Source: Suttonella sp. R2A3
GTDB taxonomy: Bacteria > Pseudomonadota > Gammaproteobacteria > Cardiobacteriales > Cardiobacteriaceae
Assembly: GCF_021513215.1 (NCBI RefSeq)
Contig: NZ_CP090975.1
Span: 1,757,001-1,821,000 of the forward strand
Direction of reading: 5' to 3'
Length of the DNA stretch: 64,000 bases
Shown: positions 9,051 to 18,112 of the stretch, one piece after another
Layout: each line of letters starts with the position of its first letter
Position numbering within the stretch: the first letter of the stretch is position 1
Program-made: the position numbers and the translations under genes
Notes under the pieces: generated by a model
Database searches by the model: none
Seen by the model: the letters and a program-made list of their open reading frames with translations, nothing else
Told to the model about the DNA's origin: nothing

Positions 9051-10367
9051 ATGAGCAAAAGTTTCCAACAGCAAGTCGATGAATTGAAGAAAGATTGGGC
9101 AGAAAACCCACGCTGGAAAGGGGTAGAACGCCCTTATAGCGCGGAAGACGTGGTACGTTTGCGCGGCTCAGTTCAGCCAGAACATACGATTGCGCGCCGT
9201 GGCGCGGAAAAGCTGTGGGCTTTGGTTAATGGCGAGTCGAAGAAAGGCTATGTAAATTGCATGGGCGCGCTCACTGGTGGTCAGGCGATGCAACAGGCCA
9301 AAGCCGGTATTGAAGCGATTTATTTATCGGGTTGGCAGGTGGCGGCAGATGCTAATACGGGCGAAACCATGTATCCGGACCAATCGCTCTATCCTTATGA
9401 TTCAGTACCAACCGTGGTGCGCCGGATTAACAATACCTTTAAGCGCGCTGATGAGATCCAATGGAAAGCGCAGGTCGACGGCAAGATTAAAGGTGAAGAT
9501 GCCACAGATTATTTCTTACCGATTGTTGCTGATGCGGAAGCGGGCTTTGGCGGGGTGTTAAATGCCTTTGAATTGATGAAAAACATGATTAACGCCGGTG
9601 CGGCTGGCGCGCACTTTGAAGACCAGCTCGCTGCGGTGAAAAAATGTGGTCATATGGGTGGTAAAGTATTGGTGCCAACCCAGGAGGCAGTGCAAAAACT
9701 GATTGCTGCGCGTTTGGCTGCGGATGTGATGGGTGTGCCAACCATCGTTTTAGCGCGAACCGATGCTAATGCAGCGGATTTGTTAACTTCAGATGCTGAC
9801 CCTTATGATGCTGACTTTATTACCGGCGAGCGCTCAAGCGAAGGGTTTTTCCGCACACGCGCCGGCATCGATCAGGCGATTTCACGCGGACTGGCGTATG
9901 CGCCTTACGCCGATATGGTGTGGTGTGAAACCGCGACCCCTGACTTGGAAGAAGCGAAAAAGTTTGCTGACGCGATCCATGCAAAATACCCAGATCAAAT
10001 CTTGGCGTATAACTGCTCACCATCGTTTAACTGGAAGAAAAACTTAGATGATGCGACGATCGCTAAGTTCCAGGAAGAACTGTCAAAAATGGGCTATAAA
10101 TACCAGTTTATTACCCTCGCTGGTATCCATAATATGTGGTACAACATGTTCGACTTGGCTTATCACTACGCACGTGGTGAAGGGATGAAGCACTATGTGG
10201 AAAAAGTGCAGCAGCCAGAATTTGCCGCCGCTGAACGTGGCTATACCTTTGCTTCGCATCAGCAAGAAGTTGGCGCAGGCTACTTTGATGACGTCACCAC
10301 GGTGATCCAAGGTGGTCAATCATCGGTCACCGCGTTAACGGGTTCAACCGAAGAAGCGCAGTTCTAA
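9051..10367 (+). CDS. aceA: Isocitrate lyase
   Basis: Cleaves isocitrate to glyoxylate and succinate, the first step of the glyoxylate shunt. The protein is 438 residues from ATG 9051, close to the 434 of E. coli; an upstream in-frame ATG at 8982 would add an unlikely hydrophobic extension. The catalytic signature KKCGHMGGK is present with Cys199, and the Mg/substrate blocks SGWQVAAD and DAEAGFGG are intact. A CGGGAGTG ribosome site precedes the start. Malate synthase (aceB) is not in the window; aceK follows after a terminator-like hairpin. Confidence 0.97.
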   Translation: MSKSFQQQVDELKKDWAENPRWKGVERPYSAEDVVRLRGSVQPEHTIARRGAEKLWALVNGESKKGYVNCMGALTGGQAMQQAKAGIEAIYLSGWQVAADANTGETMYPDQSLYPYDSVPTVVRRINNTFKRADEIQWKAQVDGKIKGEDATDYFLPIVADAEAGFGGVLNAFELMKNMINAGAAGAHFEDQLAAVKKCGHMGGKVLVPTQEAVQKLIAARLAADVMGVPTIVLARTDANAADLLTSDADPYDADFITGERSSEGFFRTRAGIDQAISRGLAYAPYADMVWCETATPDLEEAKKFADAIHAKYPDQILAYNCSPSFNWKKNLDDATIAKFQEELSKMGYKYQFITLAGIHNMWYNMFDLAYHYARGEGMKHYVEKVQQPEFAAAERGYTFASHQQEVGAGYFDDVTTVIQGGQSSVTALTGSTEEAQF

Positions 10368-10503
10368 GGATGAGGCTTAGCATGCAATGCGTGGGGCATA
10401 GGCAGTATCAAGCCAGCATCGATCAGTCGATGGCTGTGAGAGATCATCATTTGCCGGACTGTTCCTTCCCTCTGCATGAGTTCATCGATAAATAGCAACA
10501 GAG

Positions 10504-10530
10504 CAAAGCCCGCCGCGTGTGGGCTTTTGC
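10504..10530 (+). terminator. Probable terminator/attenuator between aceA and aceK
   Basis: A 7-bp stem, AAAGCCC (10505-10511) with GGGCTTT (10521-10527) around a 9-base loop, runs straight into a TTTT tract. It lies 137 bases after the aceA stop and 23 bases before the aceK start. A second hairpin with a CATCGA/TCGATG core lies at 10411-10435. The arrangement would lower aceK transcript relative to aceA. Confidence 0.6.
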
Positions 10531-10552
10531 CTTAGTAAAACCGGGTCATTTT

Positions 10553-12292
10553 ATGCCAATACAACAATGTGCCGAACATATTGCTCATGTGCTGTTAAGT
10601 GGCTTTGATCGCCACCACCGTATCTTTACTGAGTACAACCGTCGCGCTGCACAACATTTTCACGACCAAAGTTGGTTGGCGGCCAAGCAAGATGCCCGTG
10701 AGCAGGTCGATTTATACGACGAGCGCGTTAGAGAATGTGTGAATATTCTTAGAGAAGAAGAGGATATCAACGAGCTTGATGAAACCTTATGGCCGAAGGT
10801 GAAGCGCCATTACATCAACCTCCTTTACAACCATTTACAGCCAGAGCTGGCAGAAAGTTTTTTTAATTCGGTGTTTTGTAAACTCTTTAACCGCCGCTAC
10901 TACAACAACCAATATATCTTTTTTCATCAAGCAATTAACACCCAGCATATCGAATGCGAGCAGCCCGATTATCGTGCGTATTACCCCGAACAAACCGGGA
11001 TGAACGAAGAAATTCGTCGCCTGCTTGAGGAATTGCCGCTCGATTTGCCTTTTGCCGATATTGAACGCGATATCGCCAATATTGCCTCGGTGGTTGACTT
11101 AACCTTAGAACAAAAACACCACAGCAGTCATTTGCAGCTACAAATTTTAACCCCGATTTTTTATCGCAATAAAGGTGCGTATGTGGTCGGGCGGATTCTC
11201 AATAATGCACGTAAAACGCCGCTGGTAATCGCGGTGTTACAAAATGCGCAGGGCGAGTGTTATGTGGATGCGGTGCTGACCAATCCTGACGATGTGTCAC
11301 ATATTTTTAGCTTTACCCGCGCCTATTTTAAGGTCGATTTTCCAGTGCCGTCGGTGTTGGTGCAGTTCATGCAAAGCATTTTACCCACGAAAAACTTAGC
11401 CGATTTGTATACCGCGATTGGTTTTCATAAGCAGGGTAAAAACGAATTCTATCGCGCTTTTTTATACCATCTGCGCCATTCCAGCGATTCCTTTATTATC
11501 GCACCTGGTGAAGAAGGGATGGTGATGATGGTGTTTACGCTGCCATCCTACCCTTATGTGTTTAAGATCATTAAAGACAAATTCCACCCCAATAAAAAAG
11601 TCACTCATGCCTTGGTCAAACAGCGCTATCACCTGATTAAACAACTCGATCGCGTTGGGCGTATGGCCGATACCTGGCAATTTTCCTACGTGGCATTTCC
11701 TCGAGACCGATTTAATGATGAATTACTTGAGAAGATTGAAGCGACGTGTGCGGAGAATATTATTCACGAAGACGATAAGATCGTCATCAACCACCTTTAT
11801 ATCGAGCGACGCATGACGCCACTCAACCTCTATCTACGCGATTTAGACACCGAACACAGCGCGAAAATCCTCAAAGATTATGGCAAAGCGATTGAAGAAA
11901 TTGCCGCCGCGGGGATTTTCCCCGGTGATTTATTGCTGAAAAATTTTGGTGTGACGCGCCATGAGCGGATTGTGTTTTATGATTACGACGAGATCGTGCC
12001 GATTGAAGAATGCCGTTTTCGCCGCATCCCGCCGCCGCGCACACCCGAGCAAGAGATGGCCAGTGAGCCTTGGTATTCGATTGGTGAGAATGACGTTTTT
12101 CCCGAAGAATTTCGCAGCTTCTTGCTCAACACAGAAACCTTACGCCACACGTTCAGCAAAGATTTCCCGCATTTGATGCGTGCGGACTATTGGCAAGACG
12201 TGCAAAACCGCATCAACGATGGCGAATTATTGGATGTTTATCCCTACGATGACCGCCGTCGCTTTTCTATCCCGACAGGAGAATCCTTATGA
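10553..12292 (+). CDS. aceK: Isocitrate dehydrogenase kinase/phosphatase
   Basis: AceK phosphorylates and dephosphorylates isocitrate dehydrogenase to divert carbon into the glyoxylate shunt. The 579 residues from ATG 10553 match the family length (578 in E. coli). Seen motifs include the kinase lysine region VFKIIKDKF, HLYIERRM, the catalytic FPGDLLLKNFGVTRH loop and the metal motif VFYDYDE, followed by a C-terminal PEEFR block. An earlier GTG at 10517 lies inside the terminator hairpin and is unlikely. The gene overlaps rraA by ATGA. Confidence 0.96.
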   Translation: MPIQQCAEHIAHVLLSGFDRHHRIFTEYNRRAAQHFHDQSWLAAKQDAREQVDLYDERVRECVNILREEEDINELDETLWPKVKRHYINLLYNHLQPELAESFFNSVFCKLFNRRYYNNQYIFFHQAINTQHIECEQPDYRAYYPEQTGMNEEIRRLLEELPLDLPFADIERDIANIASVVDLTLEQKHHSSHLQLQILTPIFYRNKGAYVVGRILNNARKTPLVIAVLQNAQGECYVDAVLTNPDDVSHIFSFTRAYFKVDFPVPSVLVQFMQSILPTKNLADLYTAIGFHKQGKNEFYRAFLYHLRHSSDSFIIAPGEEGMVMMVFTLPSYPYVFKIIKDKFHPNKKVTHALVKQRYHLIKQLDRVGRMADTWQFSYVAFPRDRFNDELLEKIEATCAENIIHEDDKIVINHLYIERRMTPLNLYLRDLDTEHSAKILKDYGKAIEEIAAAGIFPGDLLLKNFGVTRHERIVFYDYDEIVPIEECRFRRIPPPRTPEQEMASEPWYSIGENDVFPEEFRSFLLNTETLRHTFSKDFPHLMRADYWQDVQNRINDGELLDVYPYDDRRRFSIPTGESL

Positions 12293-12783
12293 GTACTATC
12301 ATTGCCACCGCTGATTTGTGTGATGATTTTGAGCGGGAAGTGCAAATTTGTGAGCCGATTTGGCACAGCTTTGGCCAAAATATTGCCTTTCATGGTGTGA
12401 TTGAAACGGTGAAATGTTACGAAGACAATTCAGTCGTGAAATCGATTTTAGCCGAGAAAAACGGCGATGGACGGGTGTTGGTGGTTGATGCTGGTGCGTC
12501 AATGCGTCGCGCGCATTTAGGCGATAATTTAGCACAGCAAGCAGTTGATGGCGGCTGGGTTGGTGTGATTGTCTATGGGCTGATTCGTGATAGTGCGATT
12601 ATTAATACGTTACCGATTGGCGTGAAAGCACTGGGCACGCATCCACTAAAAACTGAAAAGCGTAATGAAGGGCAGCGTGGTGTCGCGCTGCATTTTGCTG
12701 GGGTGCAGGTTAAATCAGGCGATTACTGCTACGCCGATAGCGATGGGATTATTTTCGCTGAGCGTGCGTTGCACAGCGATTGA
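12289..12783 (+). CDS. rraA: Regulator of ribonuclease E activity A (RraA)
   Basis: RraA binds RNase E and inhibits mRNA decay. The 164-residue protein has the RraA/methyltransferase-like fold signature with VLVVDAGASMRRAHLGD near residue 63 and GWVGVIVYGLIRD near residue 86, and ends with the conserved YADSDGI block. Length matches E. coli RraA (161). It is translationally coupled to aceK through an ATGA overlap, an unusual partner; in E. coli it follows menA. Confidence 0.92.
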   Translation: MSTIIATADLCDDFEREVQICEPIWHSFGQNIAFHGVIETVKCYEDNSVVKSILAEKNGDGRVLVVDAGASMRRAHLGDNLAQQAVDGGWVGVIVYGLIRDSAIINTLPIGVKALGTHPLKTEKRNEGQRGVALHFAGVQVKSGDYCYADSDGIIFAERALHSD

Positions 12784-12798
12784 TTGGCTAGCGTCATC

Positions 12799-13877
12799 TT
12801 ACCAACTCAATAGGGCGATTTGCGCTTGCTTAATCGCCTGACCGAGTTCATTACCGCTAAATCCTTGCTGCTGTAGGCTCTGGATGTCTAGGGCGTGGCA
12901 AGCCTGCATGGCACGAATAACCGTCGTGTACTGCGGATCTTCAATACCGAGGACGCTTAGGAGTTCGGCTAAATCACCATCCTGACGCAGGCTACCGCTG
13001 TGTTTTAACACCGCCCATTTATCACTCGCTGTCGCTTCAGACCAGTTGCGCACGGTATGTGCGTGGCTAGCGAGCAGTTTAATCCAATATTTCACTGGAT
13101 TCGGTAGTGGTAACACGTGTGATATCGCCGCAGCACAATCAGAACATGGCAGTAGCCACGCTGCTAAACGTGGTGCGATCCGCGCGCTGTGTTTGCTTGC
13201 GGTTTGCAGGCTGTGCTGCATCTGTTGTTGTGTGGCAGCGTTTGGTGTGGTCTCAGCGAGTAAGACGTTTAGTGCATCAATCTCTGCTAGAGTTGTGAAA
13301 AAATGCCATGGCTCATCGGTGTTAAGCGCTTTTTCGCATTCCCCCATACCCGTTCAGCGGTTAACTCGCTCAATTCACCGCGCGCGACCATCTCTTTAGC
13401 TAGGGTGAGTGTTTCAGGAGCAATACTAAAGCCGAGTGGGGCAAAGCGTGCGTAAAAACGCAATAGACGCAATACCCGTAGCGGGTCTTCAGAGAATGCC
13501 GGGCTCACGTGGCGCAAGATGCGGTGCTCGATATCATTAATCCCGCCATAAGGGTCGGTTAGTGCGCCATTTTCATCTTCAGCAATCGCATTGATGGTGA
13601 GATCACGGCGCTGTAAATCTTCTTCAAGGCTGACCTCAGAGCTATAAGCAAAGGCAAACCCTTGATGACCACGCGCTGTTTTACGCTCCATACGCGCAAG
13701 GGCATACTCTTCACCAGTTTTAGGGTGTAAGAAGACGGGGAAATCGTGTCCTACTGAGCGAAACCCTTGGGCGAGAAGTTGTGCTGGTGTAGCACCGACC
13801 ACCACAAAGTCGCGATCTTTCACCGCCAAACCGAGTAATCGATCGCGTACCGCACCGCCGACTAAATAAATCTGCAT
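12799..13877 (-). pseudogene. cca: CCA tRNA nucleotidyltransferase, broken by a one-base frameshift
   Basis: Cca adds or repairs the 3' CCA of tRNAs. The N-terminal frame (from ATG 13877) shows [12 protein letters not shown], the DRDFVV motif, [10 protein letters not shown] and [15 protein letters not shown]. Around ERVWG the frame is lost at a run of five C on the plus strand (13341-13345); the matching continuation ECEKAL followed by the helical C-terminal half is in another frame from 13347 down to 12799. One extra C would restore ERVW-G-ECEKAL, which aligns with the family without gaps, giving about 359 residues. The C-terminal half lacks an HD phosphohydrolase motif. It may be a sequencing error, a true mutation or a ribosomal frameshift. 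Confidence 0.85.
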
Positions 13878-13929
13878 GGTTGTGTTTGCGTCTGATACTT
13901 AAGCGCACCATAATATCAATTTAGCGTCT

Positions 13930-14625
13930 ATGAAGGGAAATATGCTGCGTTTTGCGAGGCTCACATTGATATTAACCGCTGTGTTGGTTGGTCGTATAGG
14001 ACTGACACAGGTGGTGATTGATGCAGGTCATGGTGGGAATGATGCTGGCGCAACCGGCTTCTGGCAAGAAGATATGGTATTTGAAAAAGATCTGACCTTC
14101 GCGGCGAGTGTTGCTTTAGCTGAAGCACTGGAGCTGCGCGGTATTTATGCCTACCAAGCCCGACAAGGGGATCAAACCCTGCCGTTATCTGAGCGTGTGG
14201 CGCGTGCCACGAGGCATTGCCCGGGTGGGTTGTTTATTAGTTTGCATGTCGACACGTTTACCGATTCACAAACCACCTCCGGGGGTATGCGATTCTTTAG
14301 TCTCAATGATCGTGGGATCAAACAAACGTTGCCTGAAGATGTGAACCCTAAGCGCCTAACACGCTATCGTGAACACGCCGAGCGCGTGAGTGCACAGATG
14401 ATGAATTATTTACATGACGCACAATGGCGCTATTTTGCAAAAATTGAACGGCGTAATTTCCAAGTGTTACACAACACCGCATGTCCAGCGATACTGGTTG
14501 AATTAGGGATGATGAATAACAAGCACGATATGGCGTGGTTAAATGATCCTGATAGATTAGCTCAACGCATGGACGGATTAGCCCAAGCCGTGCAATACTA
14601 TCTGCAATCAGAGAAGGAGTTATGA
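13930..14625 (+). CDS. N-acetylmuramoyl-L-alanine amidase, Amidase_3 family
   Basis: A secreted zinc amidase that cleaves the peptide from muramic acid in peptidoglycan. The 231 residues have a short hydrophobic N-terminal segment (signal peptide or anchor, about 5-26), then the catalytic domain: His34 in DAGHGG, Glu52 in FEKD, a SLHVD block with the third zinc ligand, and the glutamate of VELGMMNN near the C-terminus. There is no AMIN or LysM domain, unlike AmiB/AmiC. ATG 13942 is an alternative start. The stop overlaps crcB by ATGA. Confidence 0.88.
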   Translation: MKGNMLRFARLTLILTAVLVGRIGLTQVVIDAGHGGNDAGATGFWQEDMVFEKDLTFAASVALAEALELRGIYAYQARQGDQTLPLSERVARATRHCPGGLFISLHVDTFTDSQTTSGGMRFFSLNDRGIKQTLPEDVNPKRLTRYREHAERVSAQMMNYLHDAQWRYFAKIERRNFQVLHNTACPAILVELGMMNNKHDMAWLNDPDRLAQRMDGLAQAVQYYLQSEKEL

Positions 14626-15029
14626 TGAGTGTTCCACTCGTACTCAGCGCGGTGGCTTTTGGTGGGGCTTTAGGTGCATTGGCACGTTATGGGCTGACGC
14701 TGTGGCTGGTAGCTAACCTCTACCGGGAAACCTTTTGGGCGACACTGAGTATTAATCTGATTGGTTGCTTTGCCATCGGCATGATTAGCGCGCTATTACT
14801 GCAATATAAGCCACATCCTGCATGGACGCTGCTGTTACTCACCGGGTTTTTGGGCAGCTTCACTACCTACTCAACCTTTACCCTAGATGCACTGATGCTT
14901 TGGCAAAAAGGTGCGTTCGCTTTGGCCTTCACCCATTTAGCAACGCAACTCATTGGTGGCTTTATCCTGTGCTTTGCAGGGCTGGCGAGCGGTCAATGGC
15001 TGATCAGTACGTTTTCTGGGCTTAAATAA
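14622..15029 (+). CDS. crcB: Fluoride channel CrcB (Fluc)
   Basis: A small four-helix membrane protein that exports fluoride as a dual-topology dimer. The 135 residues carry the family marks GGALGALARY, the NLIGCFAIG helix and GFLGSFTTYSTF, which lines the pore. Length is normal. It starts within the amidase stop codon; a second ATG three bases later is equally possible. No fluoride riboswitch is visible upstream, because the coding sequence of the amidase continues to the start. Confidence 0.93.
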   Translation: MMSVPLVLSAVAFGGALGALARYGLTLWLVANLYRETFWATLSINLIGCFAIGMISALLLQYKPHPAWTLLLLTGFLGSFTTYSTFTLDALMLWQKGAFALAFTHLATQLIGGFILCFAGLASGQWLISTFSGLK

Positions 15030-15052
15030 TCTGCCTGTTCGCATGAGGCCGC

Positions 15053-15724
15053 TTAGTCTTGGTCGACCAATTGACCACGCACTAAATGATGACAACGATC
15101 CATTTTTGCCGCGAGTTCTAGATCGTGGGTGACAATAATCAGCGCCCCTTGTTGCTCAGCAATGATTTCCTGCATTAAGGCAAATGCAGCGGTTGCGCTG
15201 TCCTGATCAAGGTTACCGGTTGGTTCATCAGCGAGTAAGCAGCTCGGTTGATTGACCAAGGCGCGCGCAATCGCCGTACGCTGACGCTCACCACCAGAAA
15301 GTTCACTCGGCAGGTGCGTCATTCGCTCACACAATCCAACGCGATCAAGCAGCTTCTCAGCAGCTTTTAATGCGTCTTTACGGCGTGTGCCACGAATGAG
15401 TAATGGCATGGCGACGTTTTCATGGGCGCTAAACTCTGGCAGCAGGTGATGGAATTGATACACAAAGCCCATCAGTCGATTACGCAGCTGGGTGCGTTTA
15501 CGGTCGCTGGCGCCATTGATCCGTTCACCACACACCGAAACCTCACCACTTTGTGGTATATCTAGTCCAGCAAGAATATGCAGCAGGGTGCTTTTTCCTG
15601 AGCCAGACGCGCCAACAATCGCGAGACTTTCGCCAGCACGAACCTGCAGCGAAAGATCGTTTAGGATCGGCAGTTGCTCATAGGCAAAATTTAATCCCTC
15701 AGCCTGAAGAATGTACTCGCTCAT
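15053..15724 (-). CDS. lolD: Lipoprotein-releasing ABC transporter ATP-binding protein LolD
   Basis: LolD powers extraction of outer-membrane lipoproteins from the inner membrane. The 223 residues show Walker A GASGSGKST near residue 38, signature LSGGERQR near 143, and Walker B with LLADEPTGNLD near 165. It begins two bases after the lolC/E stop, so the two are one operon. Length is normal for LolD (about 230). Confidence 0.94.
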   Translation of the reverse strand: MSEYILQAEGLNFAYEQLPILNDLSLQVRAGESLAIVGASGSGKSTLLHILAGLDIPQSGEVSVCGERINGASDRKRTQLRNRLMGFVYQFHHLLPEFSAHENVAMPLLIRGTRRKDALKAAEKLLDRVGLCERMTHLPSELSGGERQRTAIARALVNQPSCLLADEPTGNLDQDSATAAFALMQEIIAEQQGALIIVTHDLELAAKMDRCHHLVRGQLVDQD

Positions 15725-15726
15725 GC

Positions 15727-16971
15727 TTACTCCTGGCTCAAGGCGCGTGCTGGTTCGGTTTTAGCGGCAAGGTGCGCCGGTATCACCGAGAATAACAGGG
15801 TGAGGATCAGGGCAACCGCGCTGACGCCAATAATCACATTAGGATCAATTTTCGCACTGAGCTCCTCAATGAGATACATCGTTTTTGGCAAGGCGTAGCC
15901 GGTTTGGCGCTGTAAGAAATCCATAATCGCTGGGATATTGAGCGAAATGATTACCCCAAGCGAGACACCAAGCAGCGTACCAATCCCGCCAAAAATCATC
16001 CCTTGGGTGAGAAACAGCCGGCGGATGTTGTTGCGCGTCATGCCCATAGTGCGCAAAATCGCAATATCGCGGCGTTTTTCATTCACCACCATATACATCG
16101 ATGACAGCAGACCAAACGCAGCGACCAGGATGATCAGGCATAAAATGATGAACATCGCGTTTTTCTCAGTTTGTACGGTGCTGAAATATACCGACTGATC
16201 CAAACTCCAGTCGCTGGCATACACATTGCCAGGCAGCTTGCTTTGTAAGCGTCCGCGCACCAGTGGTGCTTTTAAAGGATCATCGAGCATGATCACATAG
16301 CTGCTCGGTTGCGGCGGCAGGCGCAATAGTTTGCCCGCGTCTTGTATATTGGTTAGCGCAAGACTGCTATCAAACTGGATGTGGCCGCTGTGAAAAGTCC
16401 CGATTAAGGTAAAGCGTTTCAACCGCGGCATCAAGCCGGCCGCTGAGGCGGTGACCTCTGGTACGATAATCGTGATCTTATCACCAACTTCAGCGCCAAT
16501 TTTGGTGACCAGTTCTGAGCCTAGGATCAAATTAAAACTTCCTGGGGTGAGCTGTTCACGCACTTCTTGCGGTACTTCAGCAAAGGTTTCGGAAACGCCG
16601 CTTTGTTGCTCAGGGTCCACGCCTTGTAACAATACGCCTTGGAACGATCGACCATCGCCAATCAACCCTTGACCTTGAACGATCGGTGCAAAAGAAACAA
16701 TATGCTGCTCATCGCTCAAGTAAGGCGTTGGATCAAAGCCAGCAGGCATGGTTGTAGCAAAGCTTGGCCGGATAGAGGCATGGGCCGTCATTGAGAGCAT
16801 TTTATCGCGTACTTGTGAGACTACGCCGTTCATCACTGATAACACAACGATGAGTGCAGCAATACCGATGGTGATGCCAATAATGGCTAAGATGGCGTTT
16901 AAACCAATAAATGAGCTGCCACGCCGCGCATAAGCGTAGCGTAAGCCAATCTTTGCCGGGAGTGCATTCAT
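15727..16971 (-). CDS. Lipoprotein-releasing system permease LolC/LolE
   Basis: A 414-residue FtsX/MacB-type permease with one N-terminal helix, a large periplasmic MacB_PCD domain (about 45-240) and three C-terminal helices. The N-terminal IGLRYAYARRGSSFIGLNAILAIIG stretch type and the NEKRRDIAILRTMGMTRNNIRRLFL segment are typical of LolC/LolE. Only one such gene is present next to lolD, so it may act as a homodimer in the LolF fashion; a second copy elsewhere in the genome cannot be excluded. The next gene upstream, grxC, ends three bases before it. Confidence 0.92.
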   Translation of the reverse strand: MNALPAKIGLRYAYARRGSSFIGLNAILAIIGITIGIAALIVVLSVMNGVVSQVRDKMLSMTAHASIRPSFATTMPAGFDPTPYLSDEQHIVSFAPIVQGQGLIGDGRSFQGVLLQGVDPEQQSGVSETFAEVPQEVREQLTPGSFNLILGSELVTKIGAEVGDKITIIVPEVTASAAGLMPRLKRFTLIGTFHSGHIQFDSSLALTNIQDAGKLLRLPPQPSSYVIMLDDPLKAPLVRGRLQSKLPGNVYASDWSLDQSVYFSTVQTEKNAMFIILCLIILVAAFGLLSSMYMVVNEKRRDIAILRTMGMTRNNIRRLFLTQGMIFGGIGTLLGVSLGVIISLNIPAIMDFLQRQTGYALPKTMYLIEELSAKIDPNVIIGVSAVALILTLLFSVIPAHLAAKTEPARALSQE

Positions 16972-16974
16972 GGT

Positions 16975-17232
16975 TTATTCAGCCAGCAGTTGATCGAGCT
17001 CACCAGAATCGTTCAAGGCTTCTAATTCGTCAAAACCGCCGACATGAGTGTCACCAATAAATACCTGTGGCACGGTGGTGCGGCCATTGCTGCGCTCAAT
17101 CATTTCATCACGGCGTTCTGGCTGCTGTAGGAGATTAATTGCGGTGTAATGGACGCCTTTGTCTTCAAGAAGAAAATGGGCGTTCTGGCAATACGGACAG
17201 GTAGGCTTGATGTACATAGTGACTGGTTTCAT
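16975..17232 (-). CDS. grxC: Glutaredoxin 3
   Basis: A cytosolic thiol-disulfide reductant using glutathione. The 85 residues have the active site CPYC (Cys12, Cys15), the TVPQVFIG cis-proline loop and the GGFDELEAL glutathione-binding segment. Length matches E. coli Grx3 (83). It is eleven bases after the rhodanese gene, as in the E. coli yibN-grxC pair, though secB does not follow here and lolC/E does. Confidence 0.94.
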   Translation of the reverse strand: MKPVTMYIKPTCPYCQNAHFLLEDKGVHYTAINLLQQPERRDEMIERSNGRTTVPQVFIGDTHVGGFDELEALNDSGELDQLLAE

Positions 17233-17243
17233 AACGACCTCGC

Positions 17244-17651
17244 TTACTTAACTGTCGGTAAATTTTCTTGGATCCAGGCATCCATACCGCCAGATAAGAT
17301 GCTGACGTCGCTGTAGCCGTTTTGATGCAACCACTTTGCTTGATTGCGCACAGCAATCCCCGTTTTGCACACTAAAATGATCGCTTTGTCTTTTTTGAGT
17401 TTCATTTTTTCCGCAAATTGCTCGGCGGGGATGTTTTTAGCCCCAGCAATATGGCCATTTTTAAACTCTGCTGCTGGGCGAGTATCGATGAGGCTTGCGC
17501 CTTGGTTGGCTTGTTGGGCAGTTTGTAGAGGCGAGAGCGACTTGCCGGAGGCGCTTTTGTTGCGCAGCTCATAAACAATAATCGCGATAATCGCTGCAGC
17601 GAGAATTAAAAATAAAATCAGGTTTTCCTGAGCAAATTGGCTAAATGACAT
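17244..17651 (-). CDS. yibN: Membrane-anchored rhodanese-like protein (YibN-like)
   Basis: A 135-residue protein with one N-terminal membrane helix (about 11-28) and a rhodanese domain (about 40-135). The active loop has Cys95 in CKTGIA, and the LIDTRPAAEFKNGHIAGAKN-type entry sequence is conserved. Single rhodanese domains carry sulfur or act in redox repair; the specific role of YibN is not settled. The order yibN-grxC is conserved in gammaproteobacteria. Confidence 0.88.
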   Translation of the reverse strand: MSFSQFAQENLILFLILAAAIIAIIVYELRNKSASGKSLSPLQTAQQANQGASLIDTRPAAEFKNGHIAGAKNIPAEQFAEKMKLKKDKAIILVCKTGIAVRNQAKWLHQNGYSDVSILSGGMDAWIQENLPTVK

Positions 17652-17738
17652 GATTGTCGGGTCCGTGAATAAACTACAAAGCGCGGATTATAGCGAAAAC
17701 CTGCCTAAAATTATATAAGCGGTTAGATGAACAAGGCT

Positions 17739-18065
17739 TTAAGATATTTTTTGCGCGAGGGATTTTAGCAGGGTGAGGTAGTTTTGATGAATCTCGCTGA
17801 TCGTGTTCCAAATCGTGTCTTCACCAAGAATCGAGTAAGTGTTCGGAGCAACGGCTTCGTCAAGCGCATGTTGTTGTGCCTCGCTTAAACAGTCGGATTC
17901 AACTAGCGCTAACCAGTGATCTTGATAAAACGTGCTTAACGCCTGGTAGCGCTGATCAATGCGCTCTAAGGTTTCAACAAAAGCACGGAGTTCCACAGCA
18001 TCCTGAGTGAGCTCGGTGTATAGGCGCTGCATTTCTAATAAAGTGTTAAAGGCTTGATCGTTCAT
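17739..18065 (-). CDS. Small helical protein, probably DUF4298
   Basis: A 108-residue, fully helical, acidic protein. The spacing of helices, the FYQDHWLALVESD block near residue 50 and the YSILGEDTIWNTI block near residue 80 resemble DUF4298 (which typically ends with a VLSED-type helix). No function is known for that family. It lies 48 bases downstream of the 467-residue unknown gene on the same strand and may form an operon with it. The family call is from memory of the pattern and is moderate. Confidence 0.6.
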   Translation of the reverse strand: MNDQAFNTLLEMQRLYTELTQDAVELRAFVETLERIDQRYQALSTFYQDHWLALVESDCLSEAQQHALDEAVAPNTYSILGEDTIWNTISEIHQNYLTLLKSLAQKIS

Positions 18066-18112
18066 AAGACCCCCATAATGCGTTAATGCGCTGTATTATC
18101 GTTGATTACTCG

